Shown: positions 40,504-59,348, numbered from the stretch's first letter. The stretch: DNA of 64,000 bases from Euglena gracilis (GCA_039621445.1 CP154954.1:68110714-68174713); one strand, 5' to 3'. Notes: generated from the letters alone by a model not told the origin. Numbers and translations are program-made.

Positions 40504-42016
40504 GTATAAAAACCTGTTTGTTTTGGGGGAAAAAAACGCCAAAAAACATGTTTTTGGGGGGGGGGATTGACCTTTTTCCTTGCAAAACGGCCATTTTTTG
40601 AGGAAAAAGTTCTGAAATCAATTATTTGGTCATCAAGAAGTGACATTTTTTAGTTTTTCCAGACCCTTCATCCTAAAATACTAAAATAATGGCACATGTG
40701 AAAGCCAGCACTCTTTACGGACTGCAGAGATACCATGCCCCCCCTTACTGTTCCCGTCCTTTGGCCCCCTTTTGGGTCCATGGGAACAGTAAGGGGGGGG
40801 GACAGTAAGGGGGGGGGGGCGAGCTCCCACCCCCCTTACTGTTCCCATGGGCCATGAACCAACCAAGTTGGACCCAAAAGGCCACCTAAAATGCCAAAAT
40901 GAAGCTTTTTTGGTTTCCCCCCCCCTTATGGTCCCCCCCCCTTATTGTCCCTGGGCCCCGGCCGACGGGGGATTTTTTGGCCCGGCTAATGAAATTCCTT
41001 TGGTACCCCCTTGTTGTCCCCCCCCCTTATTGTCCGGTCGGGCCTCCCGGGGAGAGGTCGGTAAGGGGGGGGGTGGTACATGCTTGAAAATTGCACCTCC
41101 ACAACATCCATTTTGACATTGGGTTGGATTTTGATGGGATTGAGAGCACCAAAAAACCGACCAAAAAATCCCCCTTTTTTGCCTTGTGTTCCAAGAATCC
41201 TTTACAAAAAGTGCTTGGGCATGGTATTCCAAATTGAGTCGTGGAAATCCCAGCACACCCCCCGGGGAAATGGAAAAAAGCCCCAAAAAGAGCCAAATTT
41301 GTCAACCGAAATGGTGTGCTTTCAAACAATTTCAAAATCAAGATACATGTGGGCGGCTGAGACGGCAGTGGAGATATTCACAAATAACAACCCAAATTGG
41401 AAAAAGGAAGGCCTTTTCCTCCTCCGACCCATAAGTTCTGGACTTGTTGTGTAGCCCAAAGGGCGGCGAGACGGTTCTTCAAAAATTTCTTAAGTTGAGT
41501 TCTTATGTGAGAAGCTGAAAAGGAAAACCAAAGAATGTGGTGAGTAAATCACACACCTTTCAAAAAAAATTCTTTCAAAAATTTCGGGGGCGCCCCCCCC
41601 GACCCCCCACTTCTGCACGTATGCAGGGGGGGGGGGGGTCACTTGGGGGTCACACCATAGTGGGCACGCCAATTTTTTTTGACGTTGTTTTTTTTATTTC
41701 TAACAATGAAAAAAACTAAAAAAAAACTCCTATGTCAATTCTGCCAAAACTGCCTTCCACAGAAAATGAAAAAAGTCGAAAATTGCATCCTTGCATTTTT
41801 GTTGTTGTTTTTTGCATAAAAGGTCATTTTTTTGGATTTTGGATGTTTTTAACCATTTTTTTGCCACACTTTGAACTTAGTAGGATTCGAAGTGTGGTTT
41901 GGGTGGTTCATAACAAGTTATTCTCAAAGAAATTTACCTTTTGTTTTTTTGATTTTTTTATACTGTTTTTACAGTGGCTGAAAACCTCCCCCTCCCCGAA
42001 TATTTCCCCCCTTAAA

Positions 42017-42612
42017 ACCTATTTTCTGGGCCCGACGCCTGTCTTGAAATTCTACTGACATTAACGGACTTCAGGCTGAAATTGTTTATGTCGGTCGATT
42101 TCCATTCAGGCGCCCGTTTATGTCGGTCGATTTCCATTCAGGCGCCCGTTTATGTCGGTCGATTTCCATTCCATTGAAATCTGTTGCTGGTCAGATTGGG
42201 AATTTTTAGTGACTTTTTTGGACATTTTGGATTTCCCTTTTTTCGACATTTTTGGTCCTATGCGGTTGTGGAGGAGTTATGGATCAGACAAAAACCAAAT
42301 TTTGTGGCCAGGTGATCACAGCTGGCTGAACTTTGGATGGAACAGACGGAAGGACGATACTTAAGATCATCATTTTCTAGATCTTCAGAAAAAGCATTCG
42401 CAAATTTGTCCTGAACCAGTTGTCATCACTGGTCATCTGAAAGAAAAATTTTTGGGTGAGGAGTTATTTGGCAATGTCAACCCTATTTTCTGGGCTCGAC
42501 GCCTGTATTGCAATTATATTGACATCATCGGATTTCGGGCCAAGGCTGTGTTCATAGCAGCATGGCTTTGGTCAAAAGCTGTGTTTCTAAAAAAACGCAT
42601 ACTCTGGCCTGA
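42017..42612. repeat. duplicated block D1, copy 2 (uninterrupted)
   Basis: Counterpart of 39000-39568 in the same orientation, with one more 34-bp unit. It continues without a MITE into TCTGTGTTTCGAAATGCCGA. Confidence 0.92.
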
Positions 42613-42684
42613 GTCTGTGTTTCGAAATGCCGAGTCTGTTATTCGGCCTGAGTCTGCGTTTCAAAGCGCAGACTCTGATACGAA

Positions 42685-42806
42685 AACTGTGTCCAGAACG
42701 CCGGTTCGGGCGTGAAGCCGTGTTCCAGAACGCCGGTTCGGGCGGCAGCCCGAACCGGCGTTCTGGAACACGGCTTCACGCCCGAACCGGCGTTCTGGAC
42801 ACAGTT
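42685..42806. repeat. 59-bp perfect inverted repeat with 4-nt loop
   Basis: Arms 42685-42743 and 42748-42806 are exact complements around GGCA. Each arm contains two copies of CCAGAACGCCGGTTCGGGC. Related single units occur at 42832-42856, 43765-43815 and 54595-54680. Confidence 0.95.
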
Positions 42807-42999
42807 GTTGAAACCGTGGATTAGGGGCTCTGGCTTCACGCCCGAACCGGCGTTCAAGGAATAAAGGCCAATTTCGGCCTAAATACCCAGTTTCTGAACA
42901 TTTTTGGGCATTTTTGGGATCCTTTGGGCTCATGGCCATGTCGATCGGCCGATTGAAGATTTCATCCGTCTGATGCCAGGTTATCCATCAATCGAAAGG

Positions 43000-43500
43000 A
43001 TTTTTTTTTTCAGAATTACGATTTGGAAATTTTTTTTGGTTGGACCACCCCTAGGTTTTTTCAGAATCACGGTTGGGAAATTTTGGCTGGACCCCCCCCC
43101 CAGCCAAAATTTTTTCAGATTTGCAATGCCGAATTTTCGGTTGCACCCCGCTGGATTTTTTTTTCCAGAATTATGGTTGGGATTTGATCCCCCCTTTTTC
43201 AGAATTCCGGTTCAGAAATTTTGGCTGGGTTTCTTCACAAACACGGTTGAAAAAAAAAATTGGCTGGAGCCCCCCCTAGGGTTTTTCAGAAGTACGGTTG
43301 GGAAATTTTGGCTGGACCCCCCGGGAATTTTTCAAAATTGTTGGGAAATGTTATTTACAGTTGGGAAATTTTGGCCCCCCTGGGTGTTTTCAAAATTGGT
43401 TGGACCCTCCCCTGGGTTTTTCAGAATTATGGTTAGGAAATTTTAGCTGGCCCCCTTGGGTTTTTTTTTTCAAAATTACGATTGTTGGACCCTTTTCGCA
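43000..43500. repeat. degenerate tandem repeat (TTTTCAGAATTACGGTTGGG)
   Basis: Nine or so units of about 45-60 bp containing TTTTTCAGAATTACGG, GGGAAATTTTGGCTGG and a C run. No coding content. Confidence 0.8.
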
Positions 43501-43861
43501 AATTCCAAAATCCACTGTTCACCTGCCACGTTGCCCCTTGATCGATAACCCTTCTCAAGGGTTTTAGATGGCCTTAGATTTCAGCCCTGCTGCATGGTAT
43601 TCTATTTCAGAAAATCCCCAGCTTTGGCCAAATGGAAACTGTTGCACAAAATACCCCAATTTCTGGCCAAATACCCCCAAAAAAGTGCTCAGATATGATT
43701 GCCTCATGTCTACAAACCATTTTGGACACTTTTTGGCACTTTTCATTTTCGGTCCCCAGGACGCCGTTTTCCCGCCCGAACCGGCGCCCAGAACGCCGGT
43801 TCGGGCGTGAAGCCAGAGCCCCAATACACGGTTTCAGGTCAGAGTCTGCGTTTAAGACGCA

Positions 43862-44613
43862 GTTCTTGATATAGAGATTGAAAAAAGAAAAAAACCATTC
43901 CATAAAAAAGAGACAAAAGGTTGGTCGACATTAACGGGTTTCAGGCTGCAACTGACAATGTCCCAAAACGGAACAAAAAGGCATTCAAAAAAGGAAACAA
44001 AAGATTTCCAAGACATCGGAAACCGTTTATGTCAGTCGATTTCCATTCAGGCGCCGTTTATCAGGCGCCCGTTTATGTCGGTCGCTTTCCATTCAGGCGC
44101 CCGTTTATGTCGGTCGATTTCCATTCAGGCGCCCGTTTATGTCAGTCGATATCCATTCAGGCGCCGTTTATGTCAGTCAATTTCCATTCAGGCGCCCGTT
44201 AATGGGCCAAAAACCACTTTTTTGACCATATTTCCGTCCAGGCGGTTCGGTCGAATGAATATCAAGACAGGCGTCGGGCCCGGACAAAATAGGTTTTAGA
44301 AAAATTGACCGACACCACCACTCCCCCCCTTATTTGACCCCCCCCCTTAATTGAGCATTTGGGTCCGGGGAGGAAATTTTTTTAGGCGCCGAAGGCGCCG
44401 AAAATTTTTTTTGCCCTCTCGCAAAGCCAAATTTTCGACCCCCCCTTATTTGACCCCCCCCTTTATTTGAGCATTTGGGGGGTCCCTTAGCCCGTGGGTG
44501 TGCTCAAATAAGGGGGGGGGGGTCATAGATTCAGCAGGGGCGCCGGGCGGCTCGCTTCGCTCGCTCGCGCCTGGCGCCCCTGCTGAATCTGTTAGTGTCG
44601 GTCGATTTTTGTA
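43862..44613. repeat. duplicated block D2, copy 2, hairpin arm interrupted
   Basis: Same order as 39957-40503, but about 215 bp of CCCCCCTTATTTGACC element (44312-44526) interrupt the left arm between GACCGACAC and AGATTCAGCAG. The inner hairpin stem remains. Confidence 0.9.
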
Positions 44614-44639
44614 TATAAATTATCCCGATTTTGGCAGTT

Positions 44640-45080
44640 CTACCTTATGGGGGTGTCTGGGACGCGGGGGGACGCGGGGTGGGGGGAACGGGGAGGGGGA
44701 CGCGGGGGGGGGGGACGCAGGGAGACGCCATTTTTGGGACAGTGAAATTAGGAATTTGCTGCGAGAAAATTTTGGCCAAATTAGGATTCTACCACAACAA
44801 ATTAGGACAAACCCACCGCAAATTAGGAATCACCCACCGCAAGTTAGGAATCACGCACACCAAATTAGGAATCAGGAACCTCAAATTTGCCTGAAATTAG
44901 GAATCAGCCTCCTAAATTTGGCTGTCTCGAGAACAAAATTTTGGTTCCAAAGTGGGACGCGGGGGGACGCCGGGGGGGGGACGCAGGGGGGACGCGGGGG
45001 AGACACCCCCTATTGGGGTGGTGCGGGTCACGGGGGGTCACGGGGGGGGGTCACGGGGGAAGTATGCCACTTTGGAGGTG
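44640..45080. repeat. duplicated block D3, copy 1 (AAATTAGGAATCACCCACCG)
   Basis: GACGCGGGG runs, GACGCCATTTTTGGGAC, about seven 21-bp AAATTAGGAATCACC units and CTCGAGAACAAAATTTTGG. The same series occurs at 47950-48310. Confidence 0.88.
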
Positions 45081-45945
45081 GTCGGGAGGCAGCATCCATG
45101 TTGCTGCATCCCATCACGAGAAGGGCGGCACGCATCCTAAAATCGATGATTTTTGGGTCCAAAAAAGTAATCATTTTTAGCCATTTTTGGGACATTTTTG
45201 AACAAAAAAATGCCTTTTGGTTTGAAAGTGGTCATTTTTGGGTGATTTTTATGTCATTTTTATATCCAAATTTGGTCCTTTTTTTCATTTTTTGAAAAGG
45301 AATTTTGTTAGGATTTTCTTGACCGTTACATTTTTTGGGATGCATTTTGGGCCATTTTTGAAAAAAATGGCCCAAAATGGCTATTTTTGAAGGGAAAAAA
45401 ATTGCCAAAAAATTCTGTTTTGGTTGCAGAAATGCACTAGTTTTTGGCACTTTTTTTTAGGGGACAAGATTTTTGGCCATTTTTGGGTGTGGAGGTGCGT
45501 TGGACGTTTGGTGCCAAAAAGGGGTTTGGTTGTCCAAATGGAAGGTGGGGTGAGGACAATTATTTTCTGCTTTTTGGGGGGTTTTCGTCCAAAAATTTCA
45601 TGTTTCCCCTGCCCCCTTTTTGCCATGAAATTCTTTCCTACTTGCGCAATCTCCCCTATGCCAATGTTTTGGGTCAAATTCATATGGCAAAGAAGCGCCA
45701 TTGTTTGGGTCGAAATTTTTTTCACCTCAAATCTTGGCATTTCTTTCCATTTTTAGACCATGTCAAGGCAAATTTTCGATGGTTTGAACCAGAAAATTGA
45801 TGAAAAGCGACCAAAACCGCCACCTACATCAAAAAGCAGGCTGAAATGATGTGAAAAGAAAGGCTGAAGTGATGAAGGTTGATGCATTGTGTGAAAATCG
45901 AAGGCTCGATTCTCGGATCACGGGCGGGTCACGGGGGGGTCACGG

Positions 45946-46379
45946 CAGGGTTCGATATAAGGAGGGCGTACATGGTTTAGGTGGGGGGGGTGTCCGCCCC
46001 CACCCCCCCCCCTCCTGGCCCGCAGGGGGGGGGTCCGGACCACCCCCCCCCCACCTGCAAGGGGGGTCCGGACCGACCCTCGGGGGCAAAAATTGACCCC
46101 CCCCAAAAAGGGTCAATTTTTTCCTCCGGCGCTTCGCGCCGAAAATTTTTTGCATTTTTGGCACATTTTTGCCCAAAAAGTGCCCAAAATGGCACTTTTG
46201 GTCGTTTTGGGGGGTCAAAAATTTTCGGCCCGGCGCTTCGCGCCGGGCCGAAAATTCGGCCACCCTGACCGCGCACCTGTTTAGGTGGGGGGGGGTGTCC
46301 CCCCGCCCCCCCCCCCCTCCTGGCCCGCAGGGGGGGGTCCGGACCACCCCCCCCCCACCTGTCCTTATATCGAACCCTG
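45946..46379. mobile_element. hAT-like MITE, CAGGGTTCGATATA family, copy 2
   Basis: 434 bp. Ends CAGGGTTCGATATAAGGA and TCCTTATATCGAACCCTG form an 18-bp perfect inverted repeat. Flanked by perfect 8-bp duplications GGTCACGG (45938-45945 and 46380-46387). Two GGCGCTTCGCGCC hairpins inside. Confidence 0.9.
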
Positions 46380-46772
46380 GGTCACGGTGGGGGGATCACG
46401 GGGGTAGCATGGATTCGAAGTGTGGTCGGGGTGGTTCATAACGAGTTATTTTCAATGAAATTTCCCTTTTGTTTTTTTATTTTTTTTACTTTTTACAGTG
46501 GCTGAAAACTTCCCCCTCCCCGAAAATTTCCCCCCCTAATTGCCAACCCCCCCCCTCCCCCCCTAATTGGCCAGAGCCCAGGTGGCCAATTAGGGGGGGG
46601 GGTTACTCATTTCAAGGGAAAATGTCTTTATTCGGGTGTTTTACGGGGGTTCGCGACTAAAGGACGGGGTCCAGGTGGCCAATTAGGGGGGGTTAGGGGT
46701 AACCCCCCCCCATTGGCCAGAAGGGGGGTCCAGGCTGCCCGGAGGGCGGCCAAATAGAGGGGGGGGGGGGGT

Positions 46773-47138
46773 GGTACCATCCCCCCCCCGAGCTATCCCC
46801 CCCCCGAGCTATTCCCATTGGGGGTACGGGAATAGCTCACTGTCATAGCACTTTTTATAAAGAACTTCCTAAGAAAGTGGTCAAAAATTGACGTTTTTGG
46901 ACCATTTTCAAAAATCACCTTTTGGCAAATGTGCTCAAAATTGACCATTTTTTGCGAACATCCAAAAAAGTTGCCAAAAATGACCCCTTTTGGGGTGCCC
47001 GAGGGTCGGGTATGGAAATAGCTCGGGGGGGGGACCTAGGTCCCCCCCCCCGAGCTGTTCCCCACCCCCCGTACTGTTCCCATTGGGCCGTAAAGGGTCC
47101 CGGGGACGGGAATAGCTCGGGGGGGGGGGCATGGTATC
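46773..47138. repeat. G-tract foldback element, GGTACCATCCCC / GAGCTAT family
   Basis: Ends GGTACCATCCCCCCC and GGGGGGGCATGGTATCC; GAGCTATTCCC next to C or G runs occurs four to five times in both orientations. Relatives with GATACCATGCCCCC ends lie near 40729 and 52930. Confidence 0.7.
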
Positions 47139-47949
47139 CCGATTTTGGTGGTTCTACCTTATGCTTCCAGGGGTCCGAAAATCCCCCCCCCCCGAATGCC
47201 CGCCCCCCCCCAAAAAGTCAACAAAGGCGAGAGGGAAGGGCTTTTTGGAAGGATGACTTTTGCATCTTTGATTTTTTGTCCTTGTGAACCATCATTGGTG
47301 CTCTTTAGCACCACTGAAACAAATGTTGCAGTCCAATGCAACATTTGAGTTTTGTACACCAGCATGGCACGGTGCTATGCCCATCTTGGGTTCAGATTCA
47401 CCTCAAATCTTGGCCTTTTTTCATTTTCTCTGGACCATATTCCCACTCCTTTGACAAAGGGCATGAAAGTTTTGTTCCCCGCACGTACAGTAGGATCCGG
47501 GGGGGGATTGCTGTGCAAACTTCAGCAGACATACCTAGCAGAGAACCCCCGGGCTGGCAAAATTCTGGCAAAATTCGGATGCTTTCAAAAAGAAAGTTGT
47601 CGATGAAAAGTGACCAATATTATTGATTTTGCACATTCTTTCTGGATTTGACCAAAGATTGTGCGCTTTTGAAACATTTTGATTCATTTCAAGTTCATCC
47701 TTGCGATCAAGGGAAATTTTGACTCACTGGGGTGTGATCCATGTGCTCCCCGTGTCCCAACCCCCTAGAAACCGTGTTTGGGCCAATTTCGAGACGTAAA
47801 AAGTCTCTTCACCCAAACATGGTTTCAAACTAGGGTTGTGCCTGAAAAATAAATGAAATTTTTTATTGAAAATTTTCAATTGAAAAATATCATTTCCCTT
47901 CACATACATGTTGGTGGTTGATAGAAGGGGCTGTGGGGATTCCTAATGC

Positions 47950-48310
47950 ATGGGGGTGCCTGGGGGACACGGGGGGGGGACGGGGGGGGGGGGGGGGGAC
48001 GCGGGAGACGCCATTTTTGGGACGATGAAATTAGGAATTTGCTGCTAGAAAATTTTAGCCAAATTAGGATTCTACCACAACAAATTAGGACAAACCCACC
48101 CCCAATTAGGAATCACCCACCGCAAGTTAACAACCACCAACGCCAAATTAGGAATCACCAACCTCAAATTTGCCTGAAATTAGGAATCAGCCTCCTAAAT
48201 TTGGCTGTCTCGAGAACAAAATTTTGGTTCCAAAGTGGGACGCGGGGGGGACGCCGGGGGGGGGGGACGCGGGGGGGACGCGGGGGGGACGCGGGGGAGA
48301 CACCCCCTAT
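47950..48310. repeat. duplicated block D3, copy 2
   Basis: Counterpart of 44640-45080 in the same orientation and order, about 85-90 percent alike by eye. Confidence 0.88.
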
Positions 48311-50755
48311 GGATTCCCCCCCCAAGAATTCGTCTTTGGTGATTCCTAATTTGGCCACCGAAAATGTGGTGTTCCCCCCGTTACCCCCCGTTACCCGAAC
48401 CACTCCCTTGGCCATTTTTGGGTGTGAATGTGCGTTGGGCAGAACAAGGAGACGCTAATGCCTTGCAAAACTTCATTTTTTTAAAAAAAACCCGTTTTTT
48501 GCCATTTTTGCTTCAAAAAAAGCACATTTTTGTTGTTGTTTTTTTAAAAAAAACGGAAAACTTTTTTTTTAAAAAAACGCCAGCTCTGGTCATGGTACCA
48601 GAATGGTGGTGCCTCGCGTCCCCCCCCTGCGTCCCCCCCGTCCCCAACACCCCCGATGGGAATTTTTTGGGCTTTTTGCCCCCCCCCCTGTATTGCCCCC
48701 ATTATTCAACCCTTGACCACTAGGGGGGGCCCATTTTGTCGGGAACAAGGGCAGCGGTGTCGGAACAATTTTTTCCCGGGGGGGGCGAGGAACCGACAAA
48801 ATTTGTAGCACATCCTTTTTTCCCCCGGCGCGAAGCGCCGAGGAAAATTTTTTCCATGGCACAACCAAAATGTACTTTTTTCTGTCCCCCTGGCCCCGAA
48901 GGGGCCGAGACGCTAACGCCTTTTTTGAAGTCCAATGCTCCAAAAACTTGAGCTAGAAAGCGAAAGTATGGGTAGAACCCCTTTGGAAACCTCCCAACTC
49001 AACCCAACTGTCGACTTCGCAACCTGGGGGGGAGGGTGAAGAAGCCATTTTTTTTCACTTTGCGCAAAATCATTTTTTTCGTTGACCCGAAGAGTTTCCC
49101 CCAAACTCGGCTGGTCAAGAAAATGGAGGGAGGGGGACATATGGGGATATCAGTTTGTATTCAGCATGAATGTGATATTTTTCTTTGTAATGCCCATAGC
49201 TGGCACTTCGTTTAAAACGAAGTCAAAAAAAACACGTTTTTTTTAAAAAAACATGTTTTTTTTAAAAAAAAACAAAAAAAACGCCATTGAGGGTTTTTTT
49301 TTGCTTTTAATTTTAGCTTTTTGCCCATCCCAAACACAAAAAGCATAGTTAAATTCTGCCTTTTGTTCCCGCGCTCTGTCAAAAAAGGACCTAGTTTGGA
49401 ATGGTTTCCAGCCAAAATGGCAGAAAAATGCCCTATTTTGACCATTCTTGTTGAAGACAACCAAAAGTATTGGTTTTCAAGTCATTTGAGCTAAGATTGG
49501 TTCACCCTTGCGATCAAAGGCAAAATTTGGACCATCATTTTCCCCTTTGTTTTTTTGCCGTTTTTTTTGCCTGTTTTTTTTTTAATAAAAAACAAAAAAA
49601 ACGTTTTTTTTTAAAAAAAACAAAAAAACGCCAGCTATGGTAATGCCATGTTCAATGGTTCAAAGGGCGTTACCGTCTCGGCTGCCTTCGGTAGCCACCT
49701 TGCCAGTTAAAAGCACATTTTTGGAGAATGAAATTGCAATCCATTACCGTCTCGGCCGCCTTTGGCGGCTGAAATAAAAATACTTGAAAAAACCCCACGG
49801 CACTTCTTGATGTTTAAACCGGCGTTTGAGACGCCGGGTTCAGGACAGAACCGGCGTCCCCCCCCACAGGTTTTCCGGACGCCGGTTCTGTCCTAAAACC
49901 CGGCGTCAGGAACGCCAGTTCTGTCCAAAACCCGGCGTCCGGTTTGGGTTTTGGCCACAAACCGACCTTTTTCCCCCTCCTTTGGTGCTTTTTTTTTGGG
50001 ACCCCACAAACCACTTTCACCTTGGCTGTTTGCAAAAAAAAATTTCTTTCCAAAATCCCGGGGGGGGGCGGCCGCCCCCCCCCCCCGACCCCCCCTTGTG
50101 ACACCTATGAACAAGGGTCGGCCGACCACATAGGGGGGTGCCCATTTTGCTGTGCCGACCCTCATGGGAGGGGGGGGGGTTGTCCACCGAACACGTGGGA
50201 GTCTCCTCGCGTCTCACGCAAAATGCCATCATCCCCCAAAACAACCAAATTCCTTGTCGTGCGCGCAGAAAACAACAGGAATGTCGACAATTGCACACCA
50301 ATTTGCCGCACCAGGATTCATTTGGAAATGTCCTTGCTGTCCTCCTCCTTTTCCATATCCCTATAGAAAAGAAGAAATAAAAAGCTACTGATTTCATTGC
50401 GAACCAAACCTGCCACGGATCCATGATAGGTCTCTGGAGGAAGAACCTGGATGAAGAATTGCAATGTGACCAAATTGGGGTTTTTGAACAGGCATCATTT
50501 CCGATAATAACGTCAAACGTTCCCACCACATTTTCAGAATCACGAATTCAATCAACGGGAGAGAATCAAAACTTCGGCGTCTTGAACCCCAGAGCTTATG
50601 CCCCCCTGGCGGAGTGGAGCTTCGCCAACCAGAAAATTCTAAAGTAGGATCCCGCGCAGCCGTTTTTTTCGTTCCCTACAAGCCTCAGATTCTGGTGTGG
50701 ACAAAGAAGCAACACATTCTGTTCAGGAATCAAGTACATAAAACCGCGATTCTGG

Positions 50756-57230
<6,475 letters not shown>

Positions 57231-57499
57231 ACGACGTGTTTTCCCCCCATCTTTCTGTGGTATTTGGAAAACAGCTTTCCGCGTTTGAAATGAAAGCACA
57301 TCAACGAGGTCGTAAATGACCTTCACGAAAAATGAAATACAACCAAAACAATGTTATGGCCGCATGTTTGCAAAGAATATCGCTCGTGAATCTGGTGGCC
57401 GGGCTGCTCGGGGGGAACAAAATAAAAATCAACCAAAATCAAAACCAAAGGAAATGTCCAGAGACCTAAATTGCCCTTGGAACGGCCCCATCTAACAGT

Positions 57500-57725
57500 G
57501 CCCTCATCCCCCCCCCTCAAAGTGTCCCCCCCCCTCAGAGTGGCCAAAATTTTTTGGCAAATTTGGTTCCCCCCCCCTCAAAGTGGCCACTTTCTTTTGG
57601 GGCCGAAGGTGCCGAAGCCCAAAAATTGACCCCCCCCCCCCAAAGTGTCCCCTCCCCCAGAGTGGCCGTTTTGGGGTCCCGTGGTGTCTGGAGGGTGGCC
57701 ACTTTGAGGGGGGGGGGGGTGAGGG
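57500..57725. repeat. G-tract foldback element, CAAAGTGTCCCC family
   Basis: CCCCTCAAAGTGTCCCC and CCTCAGAGTGGCC on the left, GTGGCCACTTTGAGGGGG on the right, repeated inside. Confidence 0.7.
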
Positions 57726-58591
57726 TATTTTGATTTCCCCACAAGCGTTGGCCTGTCTTAGCCGTTTCAAGCCATTTTTGGGTTTAAAGGTCAGGAAGAA
57801 AACTGAATAAAAATTCGCCCAAAACCATGTTTTTTTTGGCTTCCCGGACCGGACCTGTTTTCAAGCCAAAAATGAGCGTTTTTTTTGAAGTCTGAAGGAT
57901 ATTGAGGGGAAAAGCCTCTTGACTTCCCCCTTTTTTTTCAAAGTCTTGGTTGGCTGGGGGATTATTTTTTTGATGGTCCAGGCAATATGGTCAAAGGGCA
58001 AGTGAAGGTTTTTTTTAATTTGCACAGGGGGGGGGGGAGGGGGTTCCAATTCACAGAACCATCTTTCTCTCAGTTAGGCGTTCCAAAGGGGCCAGCCCAA
58101 AAAAACAATGAATGACAACCAACCAGGGGGGGTCATACCACAGTGGGAACCTTTTTTTAAAAAAAGGTGCTTTTTAAAAAAAAACACTAAAAACCCATCA
58201 AAAAAAAAACAAATGGGAAATTTCATTGAGAAAACACGTTATGAAACACCCAAACCATACTTTGAATCCTATTAAGTTCAAAAAAGTGCCCAAAAAGGTT
58301 CAAAAACATCAAAAATGCAAAAAGTGCAATTTTATGACTGTTTTCATTTTTTGTGGGAGGTGGTTTTTGGAAAACTGACCCAGAAGTTGCCAAAAAATGA
58401 CCGAAAATATGCATTCAAATTTTTTTCTTTGCAAAGCCTTGTGGGCGTTTTTTATTATTTAAAAAAAAACATTGTTAGAAATATAAAAAAACAAAAAACC
58501 AAGTCAAAAAAGGCGTGCCCACTATGGGTCATACGCGCCTCCCAACCTATGGACCCCGACCAGGGGTGTCACAGGGGTGTCACCCCTACCC

Positions 58592-58987
58592 CAGGGTTTG
58601 ACATAAGGAGGGCGTACATGGTTTAGGTGGGGGTGGCCCCCCCCCCCCCCCCCCCCCCCCCTGGCCCGCAGGGGGGGGGGTCCGGACAACCCCCCCACCT
58701 GCCAAGGGGGTCCGGACCGACCCTTGGGGGGGTATCCGAGACCCCCCCAACAAGGGTCAATTTTTTCCTCCGGCGCTTTGCGCCGAATTTTTTTTTACAT
58801 TTTTGGCACATTTTTGCCCAAAAAAGTGCCCAAAATGACACTTTTGGTCGTTTTGGGGGGGGTCAAAATTTTCGGTCACCCAGACCGCGCAACTGTTTAG
58901 GTGGGGGTGGGGTGTCCCCCCCCCCTCCTGGCCCGCAGGGGGGGGGGGTCCGGACCACCCCCCCACCTGTCTTTATATCGAACCCTG
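58592..58987. mobile_element. hAT-like MITE, CAGGGTTCGATATA family, copy 3
   Basis: 396 bp. Ends CAGGGTTTGACATAAGGA and TCTTTATATCGAACCCTG. Flanked by perfect 8-bp duplications CCCTACCC (58584-58591 and 58988-58995). Interior closely parallels copy 2. Confidence 0.9.
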
Positions 58988-59348
58988 CCCTACCCCTATC
59001 AGTCACTTTGCACCAAAAAAAAATCTTGCGCCTTCGGCGCCGGGTGGCCACTTTCAGCCAACCCTAGTCAGTCACGGCGGGGGGAGGGGGGGCTGACGCA
59101 GTGGTATGGGTTCCTGCAACCCCCGACCGAGGGGGGGGGGTAGCAGCCTGGCCGTGGGGGGGGGGGGTTCTGGGGGGGGGGTACAAGGTACCTGGTACAA
59201 GGCGCGTACCTGGTACAAGCAGGTACGGGGGGGGTATGTACCAGATACAACCCCCCCACACCGGCGCTGACAAGGCTTATATCTAAACAGGTTCGTACCC
59301 CCCCCCAGGACCTGCGTGTACCTGCACAGGTACAGGTACACAACAAAA

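Larger units (their letters stand above)
36583..50755. other. divergent intergenic / 5' region of eRF3 and eIF4E-like genes
   Basis: The missing first exons of both genes should lie here or beyond, but none could be placed. The region is mostly duplicated blocks, MITEs, G-tract elements and palindromes listed separately. No promoter element was recognised. Confidence 0.6.

Noticed and set aside
50017-50529. Minus-strand frame of 170 codons next to the eIF4E-like gene
   Set aside because: Its left half is C-run DNA, and no acceptor/donor or domain supports it.
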